The notes: generated from the letters alone by a model not told the origin. A DNA stretch of 64,000 bases from Arthrobacter globiformis (GCF_030817195.1 NZ_JAUSYZ010000001.1:4030001-4094000), one strand, 5' to 3'; positions 15,280 through 25,170 are shown, counted from the stretch's first letter. Numbers and translations: made by a program.

Positions 15280-18200
15280 AGCGGGCCCTCCTTCCGTCCC
15301 GTGGCCGGCCGTTCCAAGCCGGGCTCAGAACCGAAGCCGACTCCGGCGCGGGCAGCGTCGGAACCGGAATCCTCCCTGTCGGCGTCCGCCTGATGGGTGC
15401 CAGCCTGATCCACGCCCCTCTGATCCACGTCCCTCTGGTTAGCGTGTGTCTGACCGGCGCCCGTCAGTTCAGCGTCGCTCAGACCAGCGTCTGTCGGATC
15501 AGCGTCGGTCTGATTCGCATCCGACGAGTGCGCGTCCGCCAGGACCGCCTCGGTGGTGCCCTGATCGCGTGCTTCCCGGCCGCTCTGGTCAGCATCGTAA
15601 CCGATCGGGTCGTCGCTGAATCTGCCATCCATGTCTTGGTACGGGTCTTCCTCCTGTTCGGGCTCCAGGTCGCCCACTGCAAAAGTGCTGACGTCGTCAT
15701 CCAGGAAGAATTCCGGCGCGCCCACGGAACGCAGCGAAGGGGCGGGCTTCTCAAGCCCGAGGTACCCGCCGATCCTGTCGGCGCAGGCCGAGGGATCTGT
15801 GAAGACCTCGATGGTCCACAGCGGCATATACCTCCAGCCGAGCCGCTCCAGCAGCTGGGGGCGCAGCCTGCTGCGTTCCCGGACCGTCATCTGCCGGTAC
15901 TGCTCGGTGCCGTCCGATTCGATGGCTACCGGCCGTGGAATGTCGGCCTCGTCCTGGCCCATGGTGCTGAGCGGATCGGCCGCGGCCACCACGTCGATGA
16001 CGCCGTCGTACTGGTGCCATACTCGGGCACCGCGGGCACGCAGCCGGTCGCCGAGATCAGCAACCAGTGGATCAGCGCCCAACGCCTGTTCACTTGCCGC
16101 TGCCCTGGACGCAGGCGTCCCCAGGTCGGTGTTGCCGGAGATCTCCCGGTCCAGAAGTTCGAAGAGATCGACGGCGCCGTGGGCCAGCCGTGTCCGGTCA
16201 AGATCCTCCGGTTTGAAGCACGTCAGGACGTGGAGCGACTGCCGTGCCCGGGTCATGGCCAGGGCGAACTTGGCCCGGCCGCCCTCGGCGGACAGCGGAC
16301 CGAAGCTGTGCAGGGCGCGGCCGTGCGGCGTCCGCCCGTAGCCCGGCGAGAAGATCACGCGGTCGCGGACCAGCCCCTGGGCACGCTCCAGGTCCACAAC
16401 CCGGAAGGATTCATCACCTGCCGTGAAGAATCCGGACAGCGACGGATGGTTGGGCAGCTGCAGCCGGATAGACTCGCCGATGCGTGCCGCGTGCCGGAGG
16501 CTGGCGGTCACCACCGCCAGCGATGTCCGGGGACGGAGCCGCGCGTGCTCGAACACGAGCTCCACTACCCGGTTCACCTCGGCCACCACCGACTCGACAC
16601 CCTCGTGGTCGGCGCTGGGCAGTCCCGTGCCGTCGGGCAGGTACTCCACCGTCAGCGCACGGTCCAGCCCCGTGGCCGACTGCCCTTCGGGGAGCCGGTG
16701 GAGGCCTCCGTCATAAAAGTTTTTGCTGAGCTGCAACACCAGGTCCTCGTCCACCGCGCGGTAGACAGAGCGCAGCGGCGCCGTCGGCAGCACTGCCGAA
16801 AGTGCGGTGAACGCGCTTTCGACACTCTGATGCGACTGTTCGCCGGCGGCGAGCCGCTCCACGGCAACGGTGAAGGTGCGGGGACTGGCGATCCTGTCGT
16901 CGCCGAAGGCGATAACCTGCTTGGCGCGGGCGACGGCCGGGAGGACAGCCTGCAGCGAGGTTGCCTCGGCATCGAGGATCACCACAGCGTCAAACTTCTG
17001 CTCGGCAGGCAGGAGGCCGGTCATGAGGTAGGGGCTGACCGACCAGACAGGCACCAGCATGGGAACCAGGCCCGGTGCCTGCGCCGTCAGCGCGGCCAGC
17101 GTGACCCGCCCGTCCTTAAGCAGGCTCCGGAGCAGGTCCGCCTGGCGGGCATGCTCCTCGATGCCCGCGCGCCAGCGCTCAGCCAGCTTCCACCGCAGCC
17201 GCCCGGCACCGCTGGCGATGTGGGCGTTGTCCGCGAGCCGGTACTCCGCCTCCAGCTGGCGCAGCGCGTCGCCATCGGACATGGCCAGGTAGTCGTCACC
17301 GCTGATCATCGCCTCAAGCGCCGACTGCCACCAGGCCAGGTCAAGTTCGGCAGCGACGGACCCGGCCCCGACCTCGCGCTCCGAGAGGTCTGCCAGCAGC
17401 TCCCCCAGCCCGTGCTCGCGCATGTTTTCGATGAGCAGCGTGCGCTCGGGCAGGGTCTGCAGCGTCTGGGTGTCCGCGACCAGCCGTTCCAGACGCTCCA
17501 TGAGCTCCGGGTACGGAACATTTTCGAGCGAACCGCCCGCAGCCGTGTGCCGCAGGGCATCACCCAGCATCTTCATCTCGCGGGTCAGTCCACGGTGCAT
17601 GATGCTGATTTCCGCCAGGCCGGACGGTACCGCCGGATGCCGCTGTGTGGTGGCGTACCCGGCCCACTGGGCACGCTGTTCCTGGACCAGCACCAGCGAA
17701 CTGTGAAGATCGGCAATATGCACGCCCGGGCGGACGTACTCCTTGGCCACCCGGCGCAGGCGGGACCGCTGCATCGAGGCCATGTCGATGCCGCGCTCCC
17801 TGCGCCAGGACGAGGACGCCGTCGCGGAAATCAGGTCGGTCACGGGCCGGTCAAAAATGTCCGGGGTGAATTTGTCCAGGCTTTCACGGACGGCCACCAG
17901 GAGCTTGAGCTGGGAGCCCCATTCGGCGAAGGTGGTGCCCAGGCGGATTTCGGCGTGGCTGGCCACGTCCTTCATCCGTTTCTGCAGCAGCGGCAGCTTC
18001 TTCGCCACCGCACGCACAAGCTCCTGCGCTTCCTCGGTTTCCTTGCGCGTCACCAGCCGTGCACCGTGCCAGGGGCTGGTGGTCGATGCCCTGCTGAACG
18101 CACCGAGTTCGGCGGCGCGCTTCAGCCGCCCAGCCAGCTCCTCGCGGTCCCGGATGTTGTCCAGGACGCTGCGCTTGAGACGGACGGTGGTGGCCGGTGC

Positions 18201-19499
18201 AGGCTGGATGGACGTCAGCTCCGCGAGCGACTGCATGGCCTGGTACGGCGAGCAGCCCCACCGCTGCCGCACGTTGTGCAGCGACGCGACGTGGTCCACA
18301 AGCGCATGGCGGTGCTCGGTGAGCGTCTTGTGCAGGCTCCCGAGCTGCGGCTCCTGGGCCTTCTCGTTGCGCACGATGGCACGCACCAGCTGGCCCTTGA
18401 GCTGCTGCGGTGTTGCGTTTCCGGACAGCTGGAAAAGGATGGAGTCCAAGCCCAGGTTTTCGAGGCGTCCGGCCACCTCGTTGAGACTGGCACGCCGGTC
18501 CCCCACCACCAGAACGGTCTTGCCTTCGTCCACGAGCGCACCGATGGTGTTGATGGCCGTCTGCGTCTGGCCGGTGCCGGGCGGGCTGCTCACCACCAGC
18601 GAGTCCCCTGCCCTGACGGCGTCGATCACATACTGCTGGTCGGCGTCGGCGTCCAGGAGGAGCAGCTCCTCGGCCGGGTCGCGCTCGTCCACGCTGGGAA
18701 AGCGTCCGGGCTGGAGCGCGGGCACGTCGACGATTTCACCCGACGCGGCCTTGGCCAGCGAGGCCACCAGGGCGTTCTGCCCGTTGATCCACGGATCGTC
18801 AAGGTTGCCGGAAAGGTCCGCGAAGGTCGAGACGAGCAGGTTGTGCTCCACGTCGGCGCCGTGGATCGGCTTGACCAGTGTGCTGATCCGGTCCAGCACG
18901 GGCAGGGGGTCGAACCGCGCTGTGCTGTACGCCATCCGTGTCACGGCGTTCACGTCGAACACGATCCCGTGGATGTTTTTCAGGTGCCGGATCAGGGCCG
19001 GATTAATGCGGGCCTGCTCCGTGAGCTGAAGTTCGTAGTCGTCTTCGCCGGGGCGGATGGTGAGCGACATGGCCGTCAGCATCACCGGCGCCGAGACCCG
19101 CTGCGGTTTCCCACCCACGGCGGAGGTCCACACCACGGTGCCAGCCGAGAGGTACCCGGCCTCGATGCCGCGGTCGTTGGCCAGTTCGAAAATCTTCGAG
19201 CGCAGGTTCCGGCAGGCCCGGGCGGCCACGACGTACTGTTGCTGGTCGCGGATCAGCGTGGAGAGCCGCGTCCGGCGCCCGGCCATCAGCTGCGCCAGGC
19301 CCGAAGGGTGCGCGTGGGTGAGGTCGATGGAACCCTCGGGCGTTTTGGTGAAGCGCAGCATGGTGTCTGCCCCCGTTACGGGCTTGAGCCCGGACAGCCA
19401 CTTCCTGAGCTCCTCCGAACCCTCGGAGTCGACCTGACCTACTGACACTACTGCCTTCTTTTCTGAGCTTGCGCGTGACGCCTTGGACCATACGGGCAT
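15276..19499 (-). CDS. Large helicase-like protein with C-terminal endonuclease-fold domain
   Basis: A protein of 1407 residues. Residues about 25-300 form an N-terminal DUF4011-like region. The helicase core begins near 300, but its P-loop reads PPGTGQT, with Gln311 in place of the invariant Lys, and the Walker B-like strand reads VILDAEA. The late SF1 motif FALAMTRARQSLHVL is present. A Vsr/DUF559-like endonuclease fold follows (VAIESDGTEQY, then RLRPQLLERLGWRYMPLW). The last 100 residues carry a five-residue repeat. ATG at 19499 is preferred over a frame extending 24 codons further. It may act in DNA repair or defence; lack of the Lys makes ATP hydrolysis doubtful. Confidence 0.8.
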   Translation of the reverse strand: MPVWSKASRASSEKKAVVSVGQVDSEGSEELRKWLSGLKPVTGADTMLRFTKTPEGSIDLTHAHPSGLAQLMAGRRTRLSTLIRDQQQYVVAARACRNLRSKIFELANDRGIEAGYLSAGTVVWTSAVGGKPQRVSAPVMLTAMSLTIRPGEDDYELQLTEQARINPALIRHLKNIHGIVFDVNAVTRMAYSTARFDPLPVLDRISTLVKPIHGADVEHNLLVSTFADLSGNLDDPWINGQNALVASLAKAASGEIVDVPALQPGRFPSVDERDPAEELLLLDADADQQYVIDAVRAGDSLVVSSPPGTGQTQTAINTIGALVDEGKTVLVVGDRRASLNEVAGRLENLGLDSILFQLSGNATPQQLKGQLVRAIVRNEKAQEPQLGSLHKTLTEHRHALVDHVASLHNVRQRWGCSPYQAMQSLAELTSIQPAPATTVRLKRSVLDNIRDREELAGRLKRAAELGAFSRASTTSPWHGARLVTRKETEEAQELVRAVAKKLPLLQKRMKDVASHAEIRLGTTFAEWGSQLKLLVAVRESLDKFTPDIFDRPVTDLISATASSSWRRERGIDMASMQRSRLRRVAKEYVRPGVHIADLHSSLVLVQEQRAQWAGYATTQRHPAVPSGLAEISIMHRGLTREMKMLGDALRHTAAGGSLENVPYPELMERLERLVADTQTLQTLPERTLLIENMREHGLGELLADLSEREVGAGSVAAELDLAWWQSALEAMISGDDYLAMSDGDALRQLEAEYRLADNAHIASGAGRLRWKLAERWRAGIEEHARQADLLRSLLKDGRVTLAALTAQAPGLVPMLVPVWSVSPYLMTGLLPAEQKFDAVVILDAEATSLQAVLPAVARAKQVIAFGDDRIASPRTFTVAVERLAAGEQSHQSVESAFTALSAVLPTAPLRSVYRAVDEDLVLQLSKNFYDGGLHRLPEGQSATGLDRALTVEYLPDGTGLPSADHEGVESVVAEVNRVVELVFEHARLRPRTSLAVVTASLRHAARIGESIRLQLPNHPSLSGFFTAGDESFRVVDLERAQGLVRDRVIFSPGYGRTPHGRALHSFGPLSAEGGRAKFALAMTRARQSLHVLTCFKPEDLDRTRLAHGAVDLFELLDREISGNTDLGTPASRAAASEQALGADPLVADLGDRLRARGARVWHQYDGVIDVVAAADPLSTMGQDEADIPRPVAIESDGTEQYRQMTVRERSRLRPQLLERLGWRYMPLWTIEVFTDPSACADRIGGYLGLEKPAPSLRSVGAPEFFLDDDVSTFAVGDLEPEQEEDPYQDMDGRFSDDPIGYDADQSGREARDQGTTEAVLADAHSSDANQTDADPTDAGLSDAELTGAGQTHANQRDVDQRGVDQAGTHQADADREDSGSDAARAGVGFGSEPGLERPATGRKEGPL
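15377..15530 (-). repeat. 15-bp degenerate coding repeat (pentapeptide period)
   Basis: The tail of the helicase-like gene repeats every 15 bases, giving about ten five-residue units such as DANQT, DADPT, DAGLS, DAELT, GAGQT. They loosely resemble A(D/N)LxX pentapeptide repeats, but most lack the central Leu/Phe, so a folded beta-helix is doubtful; a disordered acidic tail is more likely. Confidence 0.75.
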
Positions 19500-19615
19500 A
19501 GTTTCGAGCGTAGCCGGAAACCGCCGCGGTTGAGAGACCGCAACACTGGGTCGGCCCAAGTTGCGGCGCATTTCGCACCGTTGCCCGCCATGCCTGATCC
19601 GATACCCGGGAATGC

Positions 19616-19650
19616 AAAATGGCCGGCCCCCTGCGGAGGCCGGCCATTTT
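19616..19650. terminator. Bidirectional-looking terminator between guaA and the helicase gene
   Basis: A perfect 13-base inverted repeat AAAATGGCCGGCC / GGCCGGCCATTTT with a nine-base loop lies seven bases after the guaA stop codon. On the minus strand it ends in TTTT, so it terminates guaA transcription before the helicase gene. Confidence 0.9.
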
Positions 19651-19657
19651 CACAACG

Positions 19658-21247
19658 CTATTCCCACTCGATGGTTCCCGGCGGCTTGCTGGTGACGTCG
19701 AGCACCACGCGGTTGACGCCGTCGACCTCATTGGTGATCCGGTTGGAGATCCGTGCCAGCAGGTCGTAGGGAAGCCGCGACCAGTCGGCCGTCATGGCGT
19801 CCTCGGAGGAGACGGGGCGCAGCACGATCGGGTGGCCGTAGGTACGGCCGTCACCCTGGACCCCCACGCTCCGGACGTCCGCGAGGAGAACCACGGGCAT
19901 CTGCCAGACGTCGTTGTCGAGTCCGGCAGCGGTCAGTTCTGCGCGGGCGATGGCGTCTGCCTTGCGGAGCAGGTCCAGGCGTTCCTTGGTGACCTCGCCG
20001 ACGATGCGGATTCCCAGGCCGGGGCCGGGGAACGGCTGGCGGCCAACGATCTCCTGGGGCAGGCCGAGCTGGGCGCCCACGGCGCGCACCTCGTCCTTGA
20101 ACAGGGCGCGCAGCGGCTCAACGAGCTCGAACTGCAGGTCCTCGGGCAGTCCGCCCACATTGTGGTGGCTCTTGATGTTCGCGGCGCCCTCGCCGCCGCC
20201 GGATTCGACGACGTCCGGGTACAGGGTGCCCTGCACGAGGAACTTGATCTTTTCACCGTGTGCCGCTGCCTCGGCGATGATCGCCAGTTCGGCCTCTTCG
20301 AACGCACGGATAAACTCGCGGCCGATGATCTTGCGCTTGGTCTCGGGGTCGCTGACGCCGGCCAGTGCGGCCTGGAAGCGCTCCTGCTCGTTGGCCACGT
20401 AGAGCTTTACACCGGTGGCGGCAACGAAGTCGCGCTCCACCTGCTCGGCCTCGCCTTCGCGAAGCAGCCCGTGGTCGACGAAGACACAGGTCAGCTGGTC
20501 GCCCACGGCGCGCTGGACGAGGGCTGCGGCAACAGCGGAATCCACACCGCCGGAGAGGCCGCAGATGACCCGGGCATCGCCGATCTGCTTGCGGATGCGC
20601 TCCACCTGCTCCTCGAGGATGTTGCCCGTGGTCCAGTTCGGTTCCAGCTTGGCGCCCTTGAACAGGAAGTTCTCCAGGACCTGCTGGCCGTAGGCCGAGT
20701 GCTTCACCTCGGGGTGCCACTGCACGCCGTACAGGCACTTCTCCTCATTGGCGAAGGCGGCAACTTCAGCGCCCGCTGTGGTGGCCAGCACCTCAAAGCC
20801 CTCGGGAGCCTCATGGACGGAGTCACCGTGGCTCATCCAGGTGTTCTGGTGCTGGGGCATTCCTTCGAGGACGGAACGGCCTTCACCGAGGATGGTGGTC
20901 TGGGTGGAGCCGTACTCCCGCAGGCCGGTCTTGTCCACCTTGCCGCCGAGGGCGTTGGCCATGGCCTGGAAGCCGTAGCAGATGCCGAAGACCGGAACAC
21001 CGGCCTCGAAAAGGTCGGCGCCGACGCTCGGGGCACCGTCGGCGTAGACGCTGGCGGGTCCGCCGGAGAGGATGATGGCGGCGGGGTTCTTGGCCAGGAG
21101 CTGCTCAGTGCTGTAGGTATGCGGAACCACTTCCGAATACACATTCGCTTCCCGGACGCGGCGGGCAATCAGCTGCGCGTACTGGGCACCGTAGTCAACA
21201 ACCAGCACCGGCTTCTGGGAAGTTTGGGATGCAGTGGGAGTAGTCAC
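19658..21247 (-). CDS. guaA: GMP synthase (glutamine-hydrolysing)
   Basis: A 529-residue enzyme converting XMP to GMP with ATP and glutamine. The N-terminal class I glutamine amidotransferase (residues 10-205) has the nucleophile in FGICYGFQ and the His/Glu pair in GVQWHPEVKHS. The ATP-pyrophosphatase domain shows the PP-loop GLSGGVDSAVAAAL near residue 235. The C-terminal dimerisation domain ends VTSKPPGTIEWE, the family's conserved end. Length is normal. It stands with guaB and a GuaB3-type gene in the same 11 kb. Confidence 0.98.
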   Translation of the reverse strand: MTTPTASQTSQKPVLVVDYGAQYAQLIARRVREANVYSEVVPHTYSTEQLLAKNPAAIILSGGPASVYADGAPSVGADLFEAGVPVFGICYGFQAMANALGGKVDKTGLREYGSTQTTILGEGRSVLEGMPQHQNTWMSHGDSVHEAPEGFEVLATTAGAEVAAFANEEKCLYGVQWHPEVKHSAYGQQVLENFLFKGAKLEPNWTTGNILEEQVERIRKQIGDARVICGLSGGVDSAVAAALVQRAVGDQLTCVFVDHGLLREGEAEQVERDFVAATGVKLYVANEQERFQAALAGVSDPETKRKIIGREFIRAFEEAELAIIAEAAAHGEKIKFLVQGTLYPDVVESGGGEGAANIKSHHNVGGLPEDLQFELVEPLRALFKDEVRAVGAQLGLPQEIVGRQPFPGPGLGIRIVGEVTKERLDLLRKADAIARAELTAAGLDNDVWQMPVVLLADVRSVGVQGDGRTYGHPIVLRPVSSEDAMTADWSRLPYDLLARISNRITNEVDGVNRVVLDVTSKPPGTIEWE

Positions 21248-21334
21248 CGTACTAGCCTACTTGGCGCGATTGCCCCGACGCATCTTGAGCGGGCCTGCTG
21301 TGACGCACGGAACGCTGATCAGCAGCGGCTGGGA

Positions 21335-21835
21335 TCAGTAGCGGCTGGCGGCCTGCGGGTTGGCGGCGAGTTCGGCCTCCACCTCGGCGTGGAACTTCTT
21401 CTCCACGATGAAGGACAGGAACGGGACCACGCCGCCGAGTGCCAGCAGGATCATTTTGGCGAACGGCCAGCGCATCAGCGTCCAAAGCCGGAAATTGGAC
21501 ATCAGGTACACGACGTACATCCAGCCGTGGACGATGAGAACGGTCACGGACACGTTGAACCCGCCGAGGACGCCCTTCGGTTCCGCCTGCGCGAAGCCGA
21601 AGCCGAACGGCTGGCCGGTCAGGGCGTCCGTTCCGCCGGCGAAGAGGTACTGGCCGAAGCCGTAGCGGGCCACCAGCTCGGCGCACAGCAGCAGCAGCAT
21701 GGCACCCGTGAGGTAGGCCATGACCTTGTAGAACTTCAGGGCGGAGCGGATCTGTGCCTCCGTGCCGCCGAAGCGTCGCTTCTTCGCCGCCCCGGTGGGG
21801 TTCGAGGGCTGGATGGCCGGCTTGGGTTCGATCAT
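21335..21835 (-). CDS. DUF3817 family membrane protein
   Basis: A 166-residue protein with a basic N-terminus and three to four membrane helices (about residues 36-58, 92-112, 128-148). Conserved features of the DUF3817 family are VHGWMYVVYL and the C-terminal PFLSFIVEKKFHAEV. Function is unknown. It overlaps SURF1 by four bases (ATGA) and lies 87 bases upstream of guaA, all on the same strand, an arrangement common in actinobacteria. Confidence 0.85.
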   Translation of the reverse strand: MIEPKPAIQPSNPTGAAKKRRFGGTEAQIRSALKFYKVMAYLTGAMLLLLCAELVARYGFGQYLFAGGTDALTGQPFGFGFAQAEPKGVLGGFNVSVTVLIVHGWMYVVYLMSNFRLWTLMRWPFAKMILLALGGVVPFLSFIVEKKFHAEVEAELAANPQAASRY

Positions 21836-22686
21836 GGCTGTACCTTTTGTTGGATCTCGTTGGGTTGGGTAGGTTCTGGTCCGTCGTGGCTGTGGCCACC
21901 GGCGTCGTGGTCATCGGCGTCCTCGAGGCTTCTGCGGTAGTCGTCCTTGACCAGCCGCCACCAGATGAACAGGGCAAATCCGGCAAAAACGATCCACTCC
22001 ACGGAGTAGAACAGGTTCAGCCAGTTGACCTTCGCGGCCGGCGGCTGGGCGGCGATGCTGAGCGGTTCCAGGCCGCTGCCGGCGGCAGCACCGACGTCGG
22101 CCGTTCCTGACTTTTCCGCCGTGGCGGAAACGAACGCGGGGTAACTGCTGACGTTCCAGGCATTGATGAGTTCAGCCACCGAGACTGCCGTCGCCCGGCC
22201 GGGTTCAGGGGCGGCGTTGGGCACCGGCGCCTCGGACGGCAGGAGCCGTCCGGTCAGCCGGATAACGCCCGACGGCGGGGCGCTGGCGTCAGCGGGATCG
22301 GCGATCCAGCCGCGGGCCACCGGTATATAGGTCTTCGGTGAGGCTGCCGCCCCTTTGAGCACGGGGGCGTCCGCCACCGCGAACGCTGTGACCACCCAGT
22401 ATCCGGTCTTGCCGTCCTTCAGCCGGCCCGCAACCAGGACCTGCTTCGCCGGGTCGTAGGTGCCGGACGCCTCGACCATCTGGTCCGCCACCGAACCACG
22501 GAAGAAGTCACCCGGTTGCAGGGTTTTCGTTAAGGCCTGGACCTGCTCCGTGGCGGGGTTGACCGGCACCTCGGGCTGCGTGGAACGGCCGAACTGCCAC
22601 TGGCTCAGGAGCACAAAGACACCCGAAACGGCGATCGCAAAGACCAGGCCTGCGATCCACCGGGGCTGGAGGGCTGTTTTCCACAC
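21832..22686 (-). CDS. SURF1 family cytochrome oxidase assembly protein
   Basis: A 284-residue inner-membrane protein with the SURF1 layout: one N-terminal helix (WIAGLVFAIAVSGVFVLLSQW), a central extracytoplasmic domain with GRSTQPEVP and PVARGWI segments, and one C-terminal helix (residues about 235-255). SURF1 helps place haem a in aa3-type cytochrome oxidase. No oxidase gene is in the window. It is followed by the overlapping DUF3817 gene. Confidence 0.9.
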   Translation of the reverse strand: MWKTALQPRWIAGLVFAIAVSGVFVLLSQWQFGRSTQPEVPVNPATEQVQALTKTLQPGDFFRGSVADQMVEASGTYDPAKQVLVAGRLKDGKTGYWVVTAFAVADAPVLKGAAASPKTYIPVARGWIADPADASAPPSGVIRLTGRLLPSEAPVPNAAPEPGRATAVSVAELINAWNVSSYPAFVSATAEKSGTADVGAAAGSGLEPLSIAAQPPAAKVNWLNLFYSVEWIVFAGFALFIWWRLVKDDYRRSLEDADDHDAGGHSHDGPEPTQPNEIQQKVQP

Positions 22687-22789
22687 CCCTTAACGTTACT
22701 TCGTCCTTGTGTAGAACAACGAAACGAGAGTGGGGCAGCAGGGTCCCTACGTGGCGACGAAGTCGACACGAAAGGGCCTGCCCCAATCT

Positions 22790-23278
22790 CTAATGGTCGA
22801 AGAAGACCAGGCTTGAGTTGATGAGCTCAGCGATGACCTCGGCGTCGTAGGCCCGGCGCAGCGATTCGCGGAACGATTCCTTGGACAGCGACCTGGCCAG
22901 GGTGGCGAGCACCTCAAGGTGGTCGGAGAACGAGCTCGCCGGCGTGGCGATGAGCAGGACCACGGTGGCCGGACCGTCGGAGGCGCCGAAGTCCAGGGCC
23001 TTGCCGTACTTGGTGATCCCGACGGCGATCGAGGTCTCGGAGACGAACTCGCTGCGGGCGTGCGGCAGGCCAACTCCCCCGGGCAGGCCGGTGGCCAGCT
23101 GGTGCTCGCGGGCGTTGACGTGCGCCAGGAAGCCCTCGAGGTCTGAGACGCGGCCGGCATCGTAGAGTTTCCTGGCCAGCTGGCTGGCCGCGTCCACCTT
23201 GTCCTCGGCGTCCATTTCGAGGATCACCATGTCCGGTGTGGTGAGTTCCGCGTCGTAACGGTCCAGTGGTTCCGCCAA
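22790..23278 (-). CDS. Stand-alone PTS EIIA component (fructose/mannitol class)
   Basis: A 162-residue soluble protein. The phosphorylation site His lies in GVGLPHARSEF near residue 73, the hallmark of the fructose/mannitol EIIA family; the second conserved segment is LLIATPASSFSDHLEVLATL. No EIIB, EIIC, EI or HPr gene is adjacent, so it could be a regulatory EIIA rather than part of a sugar transporter. It lies 50 bases downstream of glpD on the same strand, suggesting a link to glycerol use. Confidence 0.88.
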   Translation of the reverse strand: MAEPLDRYDAELTTPDMVILEMDAEDKVDAASQLARKLYDAGRVSDLEGFLAHVNAREHQLATGLPGGVGLPHARSEFVSETSIAVGITKYGKALDFGASDGPATVVLLIATPASSFSDHLEVLATLARSLSKESFRESLRRAYDAEVIAELINSSLVFFDH

Positions 23279-23328
23279 GTGGTGTCCCTTCAGTGAGGCC
23301 GGGGCCTGTCCGGCGGCGGTTTGCGAGC

Positions 23329-25081
23329 TCAGCGCAGCGGGACGATGTCCTCCGCGCCCAGCCGGGCGGCATCGGCCGATTCGTCATCGGGCTGCTGCTG
23401 ACTGAGCCGTTCGGCTTCCACCCGCGCAAGGTAATGCTTGATTTCGCTTTCCCGCTGCGCATCGCTCCAGCCAAGAATTTCTCCCATAAGCTTAGCGACT
23501 ACCGGGACGGCAGACACACCGCGGTCCCACGCCTCAATGGAAATCCGGGTGCGCCGGGTCAGGACGTCGTGCACGTGCCGGGCGCCCTCGTGGGTTGCCG
23601 CGTACACAGCCTCGGCCTGCAGGTAGTCGTCCGCGCCGGGCAGCGGTTCCGCCAGTTCATGCCGGTCCTGGATGAGCGCAAGCACCTCCGATGCCATGGA
23701 TCCGTAGCGGTTCAGCAGGTGCTCAACGCGTGCCACGTGCACCCCGGATTCCTCGGCAGTCCGGTTGCGGCGGTTCCAGGCAGCCTTGAACCCGCTGGCC
23801 CCCAGCAGCGGGATGGTTTCGGTGCAGCTCGGGGGCACGCGCTCGTCCATGCTGCGGGCGGCTTCGTCCACGGCATCCTTGGCCATGACGCGGTACGTGG
23901 TCCACTTGCCGCCGGCCACCACCACCAGACCGGGCACGGGATGGGCCACAATGTGCTCACGGGAGAGTTTGGCCGTGGAGTCGCTTTCCCCGGCCAGCAG
24001 CGGACGCAGCCCGGCGTAGACACCCTCCACGTCTTCCCGCGGTGAGGGGCCGTTTGAGGACCTTGTTGACGTGCTCCAGCAGGTAGTCGATGTCCTTGCT
24101 GGACGCGGCCGGATGGGCCTTATCCAGGCGCCAGTCGGTGTCGGTGGTGCCGATGATCCAGTGCCGCCCCCAGGGGATGACGAACAGCACGGACTTCTCG
24201 GTCCGCAGGATCAGCCCGACCGTTGACTGGAAACGGTCCCGCGGCACCACCAGGTGGATGCCCTTGGAGGCGCGCACCTTCAGCTGCCCGCGCTCGGTGA
24301 CCATGGCCTGGGTTTCGTCGGTCCAGACCCCGGTGGCGTTGATGACCTGCTTGGCGCGGATGTTGAAGTGGGATCCGTCTTCGCGGTTGACCACCTTGGC
24401 GCCCACCACACGCTCACCCTCGCGCAGGAAGTCGACGACGGCGGTCTGGTTGACCGCGTGCGCCCCGTAGTAGGCGGCGGTCCGCACCAGGTTTGCCACG
24501 TACTTGGCGTCGTCCACCTGGCCGTCGTAGTAGCGGATCGATCCGATGAAGGCGTCGTCCTTCAGGCTCGGGGCGGCGCGCAGCGTGCCCCGGCGCGAAA
24601 GGTGCTTGTGGAACGGAACGCCGCGCTTGTGCCCGCCGGAAATGGACATGATGTCGTACAGCGCTATGCCGGCGCCAATGTACGGCCGCTCGACGACGTG
24701 TTTGGTCAGCGGGTACAGGAACGGCACCGGCCGGGCAAGGTGCGGCGCAAGTTCGGAAAGCAGCAGCCCCCGTTCCTGGAGCGCCTCCTTCACGAGAGCG
24801 AAGTCGAGCATTTCCAGGTAACGGAGGCCGCCGTGGATGAGCTTGGAGGACCGGGACGATGTCCCGGCGGCCCAGTCGCTGGCTTCCACGATGCCCACGT
24901 TCAGGCCGCGGGTCACGGCGTCCAGGGCCACCCCGGTGCCGACGATGCCGCCGCCGACGATAAGGATGTCCAGTTCCTTGCCCGGCTCCGCCGAAGCCTT
25001 CAGCGCCGCAAGGGCGGCCTCCCGCGCCTCGGGGCCTAATGCTCCCCTGGTCGCCCCCGGACGTTCACCGAAACCGGTCAT
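23329..25081 (-). pseudogene. glpD: Aerobic glycerol-3-phosphate dehydrogenase, interrupted by one extra base
   Basis: The N-terminal frame (to KVLKRPLT) and C-terminal frame (from EGVYAGLRPLLAG) join perfectly if one base is removed at about 24040, giving a 583-residue GlpD. The FAD-binding motif DILIVGGGIVGTGVALDAVT is near residue 38, and the C-terminal DUF/helical domain is complete to its end. GlpD oxidises glycerol-3-phosphate to DHAP at the membrane, passing electrons to quinone. The total length is three times 584 plus one. The absence of other damage points to a sequencing error or a very recent mutation. Confidence 0.88.
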
Positions 25082-25170
25082 GACGGGCCTCCATCCTCAT
25101 CGAACGCTGTAGTTCACCAGAGTACTTCGTACGTCTGCCGATGGGCAGGGTGCGGGTGGAGGGCTGTGGA

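Noticed and set aside
14790..19445. A 1551-residue plus-strand frame opposite the helicase gene
   Set aside because: It is antisense with shadow composition (His/Gly/Arg/Val-rich) and no motifs; the minus-strand gene has clear domains.
19616..19650. A palindromic regulator site upstream of the helicase gene
   Set aside because: The stem with flanking A/T runs directly after the guaA stop is best explained as a terminator.
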